DNA of 64,000 bases from positions 62,001 to 126,000 of the forward strand of contig NZ_CP054051.1 of NCBI RefSeq assembly GCF_013372265.1. Direction: 5' to 3'. Below are positions 37,867 to 45,624 of this stretch, piece after piece. Source of the DNA: Aliarcobacter cibarius (GTDB lineage: Bacteria > Campylobacterota > Campylobacteria > Campylobacterales > Arcobacteraceae). Below the pieces are notes generated by a model. The model was not told the origin of the DNA. It did no database searches and saw only the letters and a list, made by a program, of their open reading frames with translations. The translations under genes were made by a program, and so were the position numbers. Within the stretch, counting starts at the first letter, position 1. Every line of letters begins with the position of its first letter.

Positions 37867-38202
37867 CTATTGAAAATTTTTACAAAGAGCTTGTATTACT
37901 AAATCATATTCTTCATTTGAAAGTTTTGCAATTTTTTCTTTGATTCTTGTTTTTGATAGAGTTCTTATTTGATTGATTAAAATATCAGAATTTTCTTTTA
38001 GATTATCTCTTTTTTCTATTCGTAATCTATATGGGAACATATCATCTAATAAATCAGTTGAAAAAGGTAATAATATAACTGTATCTAAAATAGAATTTTC
38101 ATCATTTCCTGAAATAATCACAGCTGGTCTAATTTTTCCAACTTCATCACCTTTTTTTGGATAAAGGTTTACAATTACAATATCTCCTCTATTTAATTCC
38201 AT
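37867..38202 (-). CDS. MazF/PemK-type endoribonuclease toxin
   Basis: I place the start at the second of two adjacent ATGs (38202; GGAG 6 nt upstream), giving MELNRGDIVIVNLYPKKGDE. 111 residues. Family motifs are GDIVIVNLYP, GKIRPAVIIS (the KxRPavIis motif with the catalytic Arg) and SDILINQIRTLSKTRI (the conserved Q-xR segment). MazF toxins cleave mRNA at short sequences; PemK-type ones are grouped with them. The gene overlaps the upstream antitoxin gene by 14 nt. Likely functional. Confidence 0.85.
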   Translation of the reverse strand: MELNRGDIVIVNLYPKKGDEVGKIRPAVIISGNDENSILDTVILLPFSTDLLDDMFPYRLRIEKRDNLKENSDILINQIRTLSKTRIKEKIAKLSNEEYDLVIQALCKNFQ

Positions 38203-38437
38203 CATCAACTCCAAGTTCTGCAAATTCTAAATCTTGATGTTGTTTTAGTTTGTTTAATTTTGCTAGTTTTTCTTCTCTATCAATTTTTTCAATTATTGGC
38301 TTAATATAACTATCATATTTTGAAGAGATAAAATATCCTAAAGTTATGTGAGCTCTTCTGTCTATTATTTTAGCTATATCTATAGCTTTTATTAATGATG
38401 GTTTATTCTGAATATCTGTAACACCATACGTTATCAT
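38189..38437 (-). CDS. Putative antitoxin of the MazF-type pair
   Basis: 82 residues (ATG 38437). The N-terminal part (MITYGVTDIQNKPSLIKAI, then RRAHITLGYFISSKYDSYI) resembles DNA-binding folds of Phd/YefM-like antitoxins. The C-terminal half (EKIDREEKLAKLNKLKQHQD) is a charged helix that would wrap the toxin. The stop region contains the toxin start (GATGATGGAATTAAATAG). By position and size it is the cognate antitoxin and autorepressor; the subfamily is not certain. Confidence 0.7.
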   Translation of the reverse strand: MITYGVTDIQNKPSLIKAIDIAKIIDRRAHITLGYFISSKYDSYIKPIIEKIDREEKLAKLNKLKQHQDLEFAELGVDDGIK

Positions 38438-38677
38438 TATATATCCTTTAAATTGTTTTAATCTATTATGATTATATCTAATAATATAAAATATATCAAA
38501 TGTAATATAATTTTTATTCGCTTAAATATTTTAAAAACTACCATTTGTGAGAAAGGATTTTTATATTAAGAGTTAAATGTTAATTTTTTTTTAAGTTGAA
38601 GTATAATCAAAATTGTTAGTAAAAAGAATCATTTAGAAAGTCAGATTTATTTTAAAAGTTAAATTACATTTGATTAA

Positions 38678-38900
38678 GCGATATTTAAGAACCATGGCGT
38701 ATTTTGTACCTTTATGTAAATATAGCCTACCATTTAAAACATCATCAGTAATATGTGATTCTACTTCTGCTTCTAAAAAGCAGCTTCTGTAAGTTGTTTA
38801 ATAAGTGGAGCTAAAAGTCTCCATCTTTACCTATAAGATTTTTATCATTTCTAAATTGTTTTAAAACTTCATTGAAGTCAAAGTTTATTCTCTCTTCCAT
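38678..38900 (-). pseudogene. IS256-family transposase, N-terminal scrap
   Basis: From ATG 38900 the frame reads MEERINFDFNEVLKQFRND and NLIGKDG. After frameshifts it continues as LLAPLIKQLTEAA, then EAEVESHITDDVLNG. GKDGxLAPLIKQLTEAALEAExxxHl is the hallmark start of IS256/mutator transposases. At least two frameshifts and loss of everything after ~65 codons make it dead. A C-terminal scrap of the family lies at 5712-5841. The rest of the 38438-38956 gap looks empty. Confidence 0.65.
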
Positions 38901-38956
38901 TCATTGTCAATCCTTGATATTATTTTATAAGATTGACATGGAATTTCTAATACTCC

Positions 38957-40798
38957 TCAAGGTGTAAAAGTTATTTTAAAACAAGCACCTTTATAATTCT
39001 TATTATCATAAACATACTCTTCATTATAAACATTAATCAAAGCATGTTGTCTTTCAACTAACATTTTATATGTCATAGAAAGCCCTATTCCTGTTCCTAC
39101 ACTTTGATGCTTTGTTGTAAAGTATGGTTCAAATATTCTATTCATTATTGTATTTGGAATTCCTCCACCATTATCTTTTATTAAAACAATTAGATTTGAA
39201 TCTTCTTTTAATGTTTCAACAAATATTAATTTATCATCGCTATTTTTTACATTTTCATTTTCAGCATCTTTAGCGTTATTGATTATGTTTATAAAAGATT
39301 GTATTAATTCATTTTCATTAGCTTCAATTTCTAAATCATCATTTAGGTTTGAAATTACATTAATACCATTATTAACCATTGCAGCATGTAATAAAGAAAG
39401 AGTTTTTTCAACAACAGATTTTATGCTTATAAGATTTATTTCTTTTGAATTTTTTATAAAATTTCTAAAATCATCTATTGTTTTAGATAAATAATCTGCT
39501 TGTTGCATTATCGTATTCATATCTGAAGTTACATCATAATTTTTTAATTCATCATATTCTTTATGAAATTTAACATTACTAGATACTGTTGTAATAACGC
39601 TTAGTGGTTGTCTCCATTGATGAGCAATATTTCCTATCATTTCACCCATAGCAGCTAATTTACTTTGTTCTTCAAATAATTTATTTTTAGTAACATCTTT
39701 CATACTTAAAAGAATATGGTTTTTGTCAGGCATTAATGTAGCTGATAAAGTAATATTTATCCTTCTATTTTTTGCAACATACACCCTTTCAAAATTATCT
39801 ACAGAGTCTTTTAAAATAATTTCATTAATATTAGATTTTACAAGCTCTTCTTTATTTTCATCACCAATTAAAGCAATAGAAGATGTTTTTAAAAGTTCCT
39901 CTTCGCTAAGTCCTGTAATATCACAAAATGCTTTATTTACTTTTATAAAGTTTGTTTCCATATCTACTATTGCTAAACCATCTTTTGTTGTACCGTAGAT
40001 AGATTGCAACTCTTTTTGTTGTTCAATTAACTGAAGTTCTTTTACTTTTAGTTCCGTAATATCTCTACCAATTCCTAAAACTCCTATAATTTCACCTTTT
40101 GAGTCAACAATTTTTGATTTAATAGTCTGTGTATATTCTTTATGCCCATCAGCAAATGTTAGTTCTTCAAAATTTGAAAGAGGTATATTTGAGTTCATTG
40201 CTAGTTTATCACGATTTATAAAAAAGTCTCCAAGCTCCTTATCTACAAAATCATAATCTGTTTTATTTACTATATCTTTTTCTTTTGCTCCATATAACTC
40301 TTCAAATCTTTTATTACAAGAGATATAAACCCCTTTAGGATCTTTTATCCATAATAAATCTGGTGCATTATCAAAAACAGCTTTTAATTTATCATGTTCA
40401 TTTTCTGCTTTTAGTTTTGCTAATGTTAACTCGGTTATATCTTGTACAGCACCTTTTGAATAAAGAGCAACTCCTTTTTCATCAAACTGTGTTACACACT
40501 CATCTTTTACCCATTTTACTCTTCCATCATTCATTAACAATCTATGTATTTGTTTATATACTGTTTGATTTTTGATAGATTTTAAATATGCATCTTCGAC
40601 AACTTTTTTATCATCTGGATGAATAATTTTTAAAAAATTCTCATAAGTCGGAGTAAAAATATTTTTATCTAACTCAAATATATTATATACTTCATCTGTC
40701 CAAGATAAAACATTAGTTTTTAAATCATATTCCCAAAGACCAATATGTGATAATTTCTGTAGAGTTTCAAGCTGATTTTTATATTCGTATCTATCCAT
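38957..40798 (-). CDS. PAS-domain sensor histidine kinase (soluble)
   Basis: 613 residues without membrane segments. Three PAS domains (about 10-120, 135-250, 260-370; the first with the PAC-type end GAVQDITE, the second with VLGIGRDITE) are followed by the kinase. H-box is GNIAHQWRQPL with His393, N-box INIINNAKDAEN, DNGGG and GTGIGLSMTYKML. Cytosolic sensing of redox, light or a small ligand is plausible from the PAS set. No response regulator is adjacent, so it is an orphan kinase. It ends close to the IS256 scrap. Confidence 0.87.
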   Translation of the reverse strand: MDRYEYKNQLETLQKLSHIGLWEYDLKTNVLSWTDEVYNIFELDKNIFTPTYENFLKIIHPDDKKVVEDAYLKSIKNQTVYKQIHRLLMNDGRVKWVKDECVTQFDEKGVALYSKGAVQDITELTLAKLKAENEHDKLKAVFDNAPDLLWIKDPKGVYISCNKRFEELYGAKEKDIVNKTDYDFVDKELGDFFINRDKLAMNSNIPLSNFEELTFADGHKEYTQTIKSKIVDSKGEIIGVLGIGRDITELKVKELQLIEQQKELQSIYGTTKDGLAIVDMETNFIKVNKAFCDITGLSEEELLKTSSIALIGDENKEELVKSNINEIILKDSVDNFERVYVAKNRRINITLSATLMPDKNHILLSMKDVTKNKLFEEQSKLAAMGEMIGNIAHQWRQPLSVITTVSSNVKFHKEYDELKNYDVTSDMNTIMQQADYLSKTIDDFRNFIKNSKEINLISIKSVVEKTLSLLHAAMVNNGINVISNLNDDLEIEANENELIQSFINIINNAKDAENENVKNSDDKLIFVETLKEDSNLIVLIKDNGGGIPNTIMNRIFEPYFTTKHQSVGTGIGLSMTYKMLVERQHALINVYNEEYVYDNKNYKGACFKITFTP

Positions 40799-40872
40799 AT
40801 TTACCTAATAATTTTTTATAGCTTATTATACAATAGATTTTAATAAAAAATAATTTTTATTGAATATAAAAT

Positions 40873-41046
40873 TTATTTAATAAAGTTAAAAAATTTATCT
40901 AAAATTGAAAGAGGTTTTTTCATAGTTTTTCCATTACACTTTTCACAAAAAGGCAAGATTTTTAAGTTATTAACAATCTTTGAATAATCATCTTTTTTTT
41001 CAACTATCTTAACATTCCCACATTTCAAACATATCAACTTATACAT
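40873..41046 (-). CDS. Small zinc-ribbon protein (57 aa)
   Basis: The frame from ATG 41046 reads MYKLICLKCGNVKIVEKKDD, YSKIVNNLKILPFCEKCNGK and ends DKFFNFIK-stop (40873). Two CxxC knuckles (Cys6/Cys9 in CLKCGN and Cys34/Cys37 in CEKCNG) form a zinc ribbon. Function unknown; such small ribbons often bind nucleic acid or a protein partner. It lies 74 bp upstream of the PAS kinase in the same direction and may be co-transcribed. Confidence 0.65.
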   Translation of the reverse strand: MYKLICLKCGNVKIVEKKDDYSKIVNNLKILPFCEKCNGKTMKKPLSILDKFFNFIK

Positions 41047-41569
41047 TTTTGCCTTTTTTAGTAATTTTTATACATTCAACTCAGGCATTGTATCAAAAAA
41101 GCAATAAATATATAATAATCAATATTTATTGATAAATATTATAAATTATATATTAGGCTTGAATAAGTCAAAAATTAGATATTTATCATATTTGACGTTA
41201 AAATAGCTAGATAAGAAACGATAATATAATTTTATCTATTTTATAAAATAATCAAAAGTATCAATTATAATAACTAATTTTAATGAAGTTATCAGATAAT
41301 TTTTAATGCTTATTAATAATTCTAATAAGCATAATTAATATTAAATAATCAATTATAAGTAAGCTATTAGAGTAAAATAAAATTATCATATTAATCAACA
41401 TAGTTCTTTGTGAAAATTAAAAATATTTATTTTCTCATTATAGATTTTCATCACCCGTTTCTGAAGAAAAACTTTTTAAAAAAATTATTTTGATAAAATT
41501 CTGAACAATTTTCAAGGTATAAAAATAATTTAAAATGATGATTTACTTTATGAATATGTTACAGATGAG
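41047..41569. other. 523-bp AT-rich non-coding region
   Basis: I see no credible coding frame. The only structure is a perfect 10-bp hairpin at 41306-41332, listed separately. The rest is low-complexity AT-rich sequence, which must include the promoter for the zinc-ribbon gene. Confidence 0.45.
41306..41332. repeat. Perfect 10-bp inverted repeat (hairpin)
   Basis: ATGCTTATTA (41306-41315) and TAATAAGCAT (41323-41332) are exact complements with a 7-nt loop. It lies in the middle of a gene-free region, without a T-run, so it is not a standard terminator. A protein-binding site or the end of a lost element is possible. Confidence 0.5.
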
Positions 41570-41761
41570 CTATAAGATCTCTTGCACTCGCCCTACTTGT
41601 CCATCTTGTAATCTTACTTTTATTCCATGTGGATGAGATGGTGAGTTTGTTAAAATATCTTTTACTATTCCTTGAGTTAATTTATTAGTTCTTTGATCAG
41701 CTTTAAGAACTATATTTACTTTTAGTCCTGCTTTTACATTTATTCTTTTTTTTGGATCCAT
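41570..41761 (-). CDS. ywbE: YwbE family protein (DUF2196)
   Basis: 63 residues: MDPKKRINVKAGLKVNIVLK, ADQRTNKLTQGIVKDILTNS, PSHPHGIKVRLQDGQVGRVQ, then EIL. The segments TxGIVKDILTNSPxHPHGIKV and LxDGQVGRVQ are the YwbE signature, and the full family length is about 60-70 residues. It is a small basic, probably beta-rich protein found in many bacteria, with no established function. Stands alone, 57 bp downstream of the tyrosine recombinase gene in the same direction. Confidence 0.87.
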   Translation of the reverse strand: MDPKKRINVKAGLKVNIVLKADQRTNKLTQGIVKDILTNSPSHPHGIKVRLQDGQVGRVQEIL

Positions 41762-41818
41762 TTATATTTCTTTCTAATTTATATTTAATTTTAAGGGTTT
41801 AAGTTTATTAGTTTATTC

Positions 41819-42736
41819 CTAATACTTTATAGCATTCAAATAAGCTTTTTGAACCTCTTTTTGATTTGGATTTGTATATATCATTGTTGTTTGTATACTT
41901 GCATGTCCTAAGAGTTCTTTTACTGTTACTATATTTACATCTTTTGCAAGCATTAATTTTGCAAAAGTATGTCTTAGTATGTGAGCGCCTGAATATTTAA
42001 TACCTATTTTTTTATAGATATTATTTAAAAATCTATATATTTGAGAACCATCCATTACTTTACCTGATTTTGTGGAAGCTATATAGTTTATACCATTATT
42101 AATGTAATACAATAATTCTTTTTGAATATAAACTTTAGGGATATATAGAGTTCTTTCTTTATCACCTTTACCAATTGTATGTATAACATATAACTCTTCA
42201 TCTTCAATGAAATTAACAGTTTGTAAAACTTCTAACTCTCCTCTTCTTGCTCCAGTATATAGTAATATTTTTAATATCAAAGATGATCTAATATCTATAA
42301 AGCTATTAAAATTTAAATTAGCTAAATAATTTTCTAATATTTTTACATCATCTTTCTCAACTCCTTTTGGAGTTCTTTTTTGAAGTTTAATATTTATTTT
42401 AAATATAGTAGATAGTTTTATATCAATATCTAGATTTTCATTTATAAATGTAAAAAATGTTTTTAAATGAGTAATATATAATTTTTTACTACTCATCTCT
42501 AATTCACTATGTTTTTCTAACATTTGATTTTTATACTCTAAAAAATTCATAATGTCTATTTTCTTTAAATTTTCAAATGAAATAGATTTTTCATACTGCA
42601 TAATAAATGCAATAAAACTTTTTATTGTAGTGTTGTAAGAGATGATTGTATATTTTGATTTATTAGTAAGTTTTAACTCATTTACAAAATGCCCGAAAAA
42701 TCGTTCTATTTCTAAAGCAAAAGTTTCATTTTTCAC
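41819..42736 (-). CDS. Tyrosine recombinase (XerC/D-like)
   Basis: 305 residues. An N-terminal core-binding SAM-like domain (about 10-105) is followed by the catalytic domain. The active site is complete: Arg164 in LLYTGARRGE, Lys190 in TIGKGDKERTL, His252 and Arg255 in AHILRHTFA, His278 in LLGHASIQTT, Tyr287 in MIYTNP. Size and architecture are Xer-like rather than phage-integrase-like. The start lies 36 bp from a 28-bp palindrome with dif-like geometry (42772-42799). It may be the chromosome-dimer resolvase of this organism or a mobile-element integrase; no other element genes surround it. Confidence 0.87.
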   Translation of the reverse strand: MKNETFALEIERFFGHFVNELKLTNKSKYTIISYNTTIKSFIAFIMQYEKSISFENLKKIDIMNFLEYKNQMLEKHSELEMSSKKLYITHLKTFFTFINENLDIDIKLSTIFKINIKLQKRTPKGVEKDDVKILENYLANLNFNSFIDIRSSLILKILLYTGARRGELEVLQTVNFIEDEELYVIHTIGKGDKERTLYIPKVYIQKELLYYINNGINYIASTKSGKVMDGSQIYRFLNNIYKKIGIKYSGAHILRHTFAKLMLAKDVNIVTVKELLGHASIQTTMIYTNPNQKEVQKAYLNAIKY

Positions 42737-42771
42737 AAAAACCCCCTAAAAACCAAATATTTTTTCATATT

Positions 42772-42799
42772 ATACACTATTATATCTATAATAGTGTAT
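42772..42799. repeat. 28-bp dif-like palindrome beside the tyrosine recombinase
   Basis: Left arm ATACACTATTA (42772-42782), centre TATCTA (42783-42788), right arm TAATAGTGTAT (42789-42799), the exact complement of the left. The 11-6-11 layout is the geometry of Xer dif sites. Perfect symmetry actually extends to 13 bp per arm around a TC centre. Alternatively it is an operator or a hairpin in the leader. Confidence 0.5.
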
Positions 42800-43449
42800 T
42801 AATAAAAAAGATTTTATAGTTTTGATTTAATTCTTATACTATGGAATTGAGTTTAATAAAGGTTTTATATTATAAAAATATAAGTCTTTTATAATTATTT
42901 ATTAAACATTGTATAGACGAAATAACTTATTACTGTTAGCTGCTTTAAAATAAGTATATTGAGAATATTTAAACTAACTATTGAAAGTGGTTTAACACAG
43001 AATATTAAAGTGGATTTTTCCAACTATTTAACATTCACAAAAAGATAAAATTTTATATATAGAAGCCTTTTTATCGGATCAAAATTATATTTTTTAATTT
43101 CAAATAATGGCGCCTTTATATAAATAAATTGGTTTACAATTACTGATGGTATCATTTAAATTTTATTTTTAAAATTTTTTTATTAGGTTGCACCTATATA
43201 TTTTAAAATAATTATCCACATATTATTTCTTTTACAAACTTTTTGATAAAATATCACCAATAAGCCCTTGGTTCACCCTGAATAGGTACTGCCTCTCTTC
43301 GTTCATCGATGATGATGCCTTGGGTTCAGTTTTTTGATCATTACTTTTCTAAATTTTTCATTCCAATTTCCTAAGCTGCCAAGTTAATATCTAAATCTTA
43401 TGTTTAAGATGTTCTTTAAATTGATATTTTTCTTAAAAACTATATTTAA
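42800..43449. other. 650-bp region without a clear gene, with one coding-like scrap
   Basis: Mostly AT-rich sequence. At 43254-43328 the minus strand reads TQGIIIDERREAVPIQGEPR then AYW-stop. This is a less AT-rich, coding-looking C-terminus preceded by a stop, perhaps a scrap of a lost gene. I could not assign it to a family. Nothing else was recognised. Confidence 0.35.
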
Positions 43450-44528
43450 TTATATAGATACACTACTCAATGCTCTCTCAAAACTATCAAGCATCCCTAC
43501 TCTAAATGCTTCATCTCCAGCAAACAGTTTATAAAGGTCGAGTTCTTTTTTTCTCTCCTTATTCATAACTTCTGCAACTATTTTTTCTAAAGCTAATCTT
43601 CTTGTATGACTATCTTGGTTCTCTTGATATTTTGATTTAAAATCATCATGAGTTTTTACTTTATCAATTAGATTTATAAACTTAACTCTTTGTTCTTCTG
43701 GTGTTGCTTCCCATCCATGAAACCATTTTTCATTAAATGCATCAATAATACTATCTAATAAATCTTTTTCAATATCCCCATGAGCTCCTCTTGGATTTGG
43801 ATTTTGTGGATCAAGTTGTGTTTCACTTTCATCAAGAGGAATACTAATTCCTAATTTAACTCTTTCTAATCCATAAGTTGATAAATCTACACTATTTAAT
43901 AGTTCATCTAGTTTATCTTGATCTTTATCTTTTATAATCATTTTTGGTATTAAAAACTTTAAAAACCAAAATAGTTTTTCCCATGCAACTATTTCATAAG
44001 GCATAATAGAAGACATTTGTCCATATATTTTTACAAATTGTTTAGCTTTAATTTTATAATCTGCTTTTTCTTCATCTTCAAGTTTTAATTCAATATTAAA
44101 TCTTTGAGCTGCTTTATCAATTATTGGTGAAAGTTTTGAAGCATCTGCTCCTTTAAAATATTTTTCAAAAAATTCATCAACTTCACTTGATTCATAAACA
44201 CCTAAATCATCTAAATTATCTTTTAACTCATGAAGTACATTTATATCTGTTGCTTCACTTAGCGTCGTTGATGTATAAAATGGATCAAACGAAGCTTTAA
44301 TATCTTCTGTTTTATTAAAAAAATCTAATACAAACAGATCTTCTGTTTTTTTACCATATTTTGGTGCAGCTCTATTTAGTCTTGATAGTGCTTGAACAGC
44401 TAAAACACCTTGAAGTTTCTTATCTACATACATAGCACATAGTTTTGGTTGGTCAAAGCCTGTTAAAAATTTATTTGCAACTACTAGTAATTTATACTCA
44501 TCACTATCAAATTTTTTATTTTGCTCCA
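43450..44528 (-). pseudogene. hsdR: Type I restriction enzyme HsdR, C-terminal remnant
   Basis: The frame ends at 43450 and can be read up to about 44528 (QNKKFDSDEYKLLVVANKFL, TGFDQPKLCAMYVDKKL). It includes helicase motif V/VI elements: TGFDQPKL and VQALSRLNRAAP, then FVLDFFN. A long C-terminal helical domain follows. Full HsdR proteins are about 1000 residues, with the nuclease and most of the ATPase N-terminal; those are missing. Upstream (44529-44590) is unrelated sequence. No hsdM or hsdS is in view. A dead remnant of a type I restriction system. Confidence 0.8.
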
Positions 44529-44624
44529 GCCGATTTATTCGTACAGATAGCCGGTGAACATCCGTACAGTCTGAATTGAAAAATCTTTAAGTATGTAATT
44601 GTATCATGAATAAATGACTTTTAT

Positions 44625-44653
44625 TTGACATTAATTTGAAAATTTTATATAAT
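44625..44653 (+). promoter_or_regulatory. Consensus sigma-70 promoter
   Basis: TTGACA (44625-44630), 17-bp spacer, TATAAT (44648-44653): both hexamers and spacing are perfect consensus. Transcription should start near 44659-44661. There is no ribosome site and protein gene right behind it; it drives a short structured RNA ending at the terminator at 44713-44747. Confidence 0.85.
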
Positions 44654-44658
44654 TATCC

Positions 44659-44747
44659 CATGTAATTCATAGGGTTGTTTTTGTAGGAGTGATTACCTAC
44701 TAGATGACACTGAAAAGGTAAGGATTTATTTCCTTACCTTTTTTTTT
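44659..44747 (+). ncRNA. Candidate small RNA (~90 nt), antisense to the downstream peptide start
   Basis: Bounded by a consensus promoter and a strong terminator. Its first bases, TGTAATTCATAGGGTTG (44661-44677), are complementary to 44786-44802, the start region of the 20-residue peptide gene. The pairing is 16 bp with a single bulged A and covers the ATG. An internal hairpin GTAGG-AGTGATTA-CCTAC lies at 44683-44700. The only frame inside (ATGACACTGAAAAGGTAA) is a 5-codon one. Best read as an antitoxin-like RNA for the downstream peptide; a leader/attenuator of the same transcript is the alternative. Confidence 0.6.
44713..44747 (+). terminator. Strong intrinsic terminator of the small RNA
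   Basis: AAAAGGTAAGGA (44713-44724) pairs perfectly with TCCTTACCTTTT (44731-44742) across a 6-nt loop. The T-run goes on to 44747 (nine T in total from 44739). Confidence 0.9.
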
Positions 44748-44764
44748 GTGGGTAGTGTTGGGTT

Positions 44765-44899
44765 GGGAGTGTTAATTGAAAGGAAAACCCTAATGAATTA
44801 CAAACTGATAGTATTACTTTTAATACTCTTAGTATTCGCCACAAAGTGCTACTAAGATATTAATAAAAGGGGGAATTAATCACTCCCCTGATACTATCA
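44765..44899. repeat. Inverted repeats bracketing the small peptide gene
   Basis: Outer pair: GGGAGTGTTAATT at 44765-44777 with its complement (one extra T) at 44874-44887. Second pair: TGATAGTAT at 44806-44814 with ATACTATCA at 44891-44899. In an mRNA these pairings would join the 5' leader and coding start to the 3' end, as in the long-distance folds of known type I toxin mRNAs. Confidence 0.6.
44793..44855 (+). CDS. 20-residue hydrophobic peptide, candidate type I toxin
   Basis: ATG at 44793 with AAGGA 8 nt upstream reads MNYKLIVLLLILLVFATKCY-stop. It has a short polar start, one membrane-spanning run of about 12 hydrophobic residues and a Lys/Cys/Tyr end. This is the form of type I toxins that insert in the inner membrane, though it matches no family I know by sequence. 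The gene is embedded in complementary sequence. GGGAGTGTTAATT (44765-44777) can pair with AATTAATCACTCCC (44874-44887), and TGATAGTAT (44806-44814) with ATACTATCA (44891-44899). The upstream small RNA is complementary to the start codon region. Confidence 0.55.
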   Translation: MNYKLIVLLLILLVFATKCY

Positions 44900-45020
44900 C
44901 CTTTATTTATTCTCTAAATTCAGGATTGAACTTAAATAAAATTACTTAAAAAATTAATGATAAAACCATAAAATGCTATAATCGATATTAATATTTAAAA
45001 AATTGTATTTAGGGCTAATA

Positions 45021-45581
45021 ATGAAAGATATAGACAAAAAAAGTTTAGGAAAAGCATATAAATTATTTGAAAGTGCTGATATAGATAATATTGCAGTTGG
45101 AACTTTAAAAGGCTTACAACAAATACATAAGTATCTTTTTGATGGACTTTATGATTTTGCTGGTGAATTAAAAGAACTAAATATATCAAAAGGTGGATTT
45201 AGATTTGCAAATAGTTTATATCTAAAAGAGATATTACCAAAAATAGAGCAAATGCCACAAAGTAATTTTAAAGAGATTATTGAAAAATATGTTGAAATGA
45301 ATATTGCTCATCCATTTTTAGAAGGTAATGGTAGAACTATGAGAATATGGCTAGATATGATACTCAAAAAAGAGCTTAAAAAAGTTGTTGATTGGCAAAA
45401 TGTTCTTAAAGAGTTATATCTTCAAGCAATGGAAAGAAGCCATATAAATGATTTAGAAATTAGAACACTACTAAGTGAAAATTTAACTGATAAAATAGAT
45501 GATAGAGAAGTTATTTTTAAAGGTATTGAGCAATCTTACTACTACGAGGGATATGAAATTAGAAAATCTTTCAATATTTAA
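45021..45581 (+). CDS. fic: Fic-domain AMP-transferase, class III (NmFic-like)
   Basis: 186 residues from ATG 45021 (AGGG 6 nt upstream); the in-frame TTG at 45003 is upstream of that ribosome site. The catalytic loop [10 protein letters not shown] (97-106) followed by MRIWLD is complete. The inhibitory motif [S/T]xxxE[G/N] is present near the C-terminus as SYYYEG (172-177), which defines class III Fic proteins. From memory the whole sequence resembles Neisseria meningitidis NmFic ([21 protein letters not shown]). Those enzymes transfer AMP, with gyrase/topoisomerase IV reported as targets, and are kept off by the C-terminal helix. It stands alone next to the candidate type I toxin locus. Confidence 0.88.
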   Translation: MKDIDKKSLGKAYKLFESADIDNIAVGTLKGLQQIHKYLFDGLYDFAGELKELNISKGGFRFANSLYLKEILPKIEQMPQSNFKEIIEKYVEMNIAHPFLEGNGRTMRIWLDMILKKELKKVVDWQNVLKELYLQAMERSHINDLEIRTLLSENLTDKIDDREVIFKGIEQSYYYEGYEIRKSFNI

Positions 45582-45624
45582 AAAACCATTTTTGATTTTT
45601 ATATTTTTAAGCTTTTAAAACTAA

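Noticed and set aside
42772-42799. The palindrome as an intrinsic terminator
   Set aside because: No T-run follows on either strand and it lies upstream of a gene start, so terminator was not chosen over recombination site or operator.
43254-43328. A tRNA-like or structured RNA in the less AT-rich patch
   Set aside because: No cloverleaf could be drawn and the minus strand reads as a coherent protein end.
44995-45189. Minus-strand 64-residue frame
   Set aside because: It overlaps the start of the well-supported fic gene and has no coding features.
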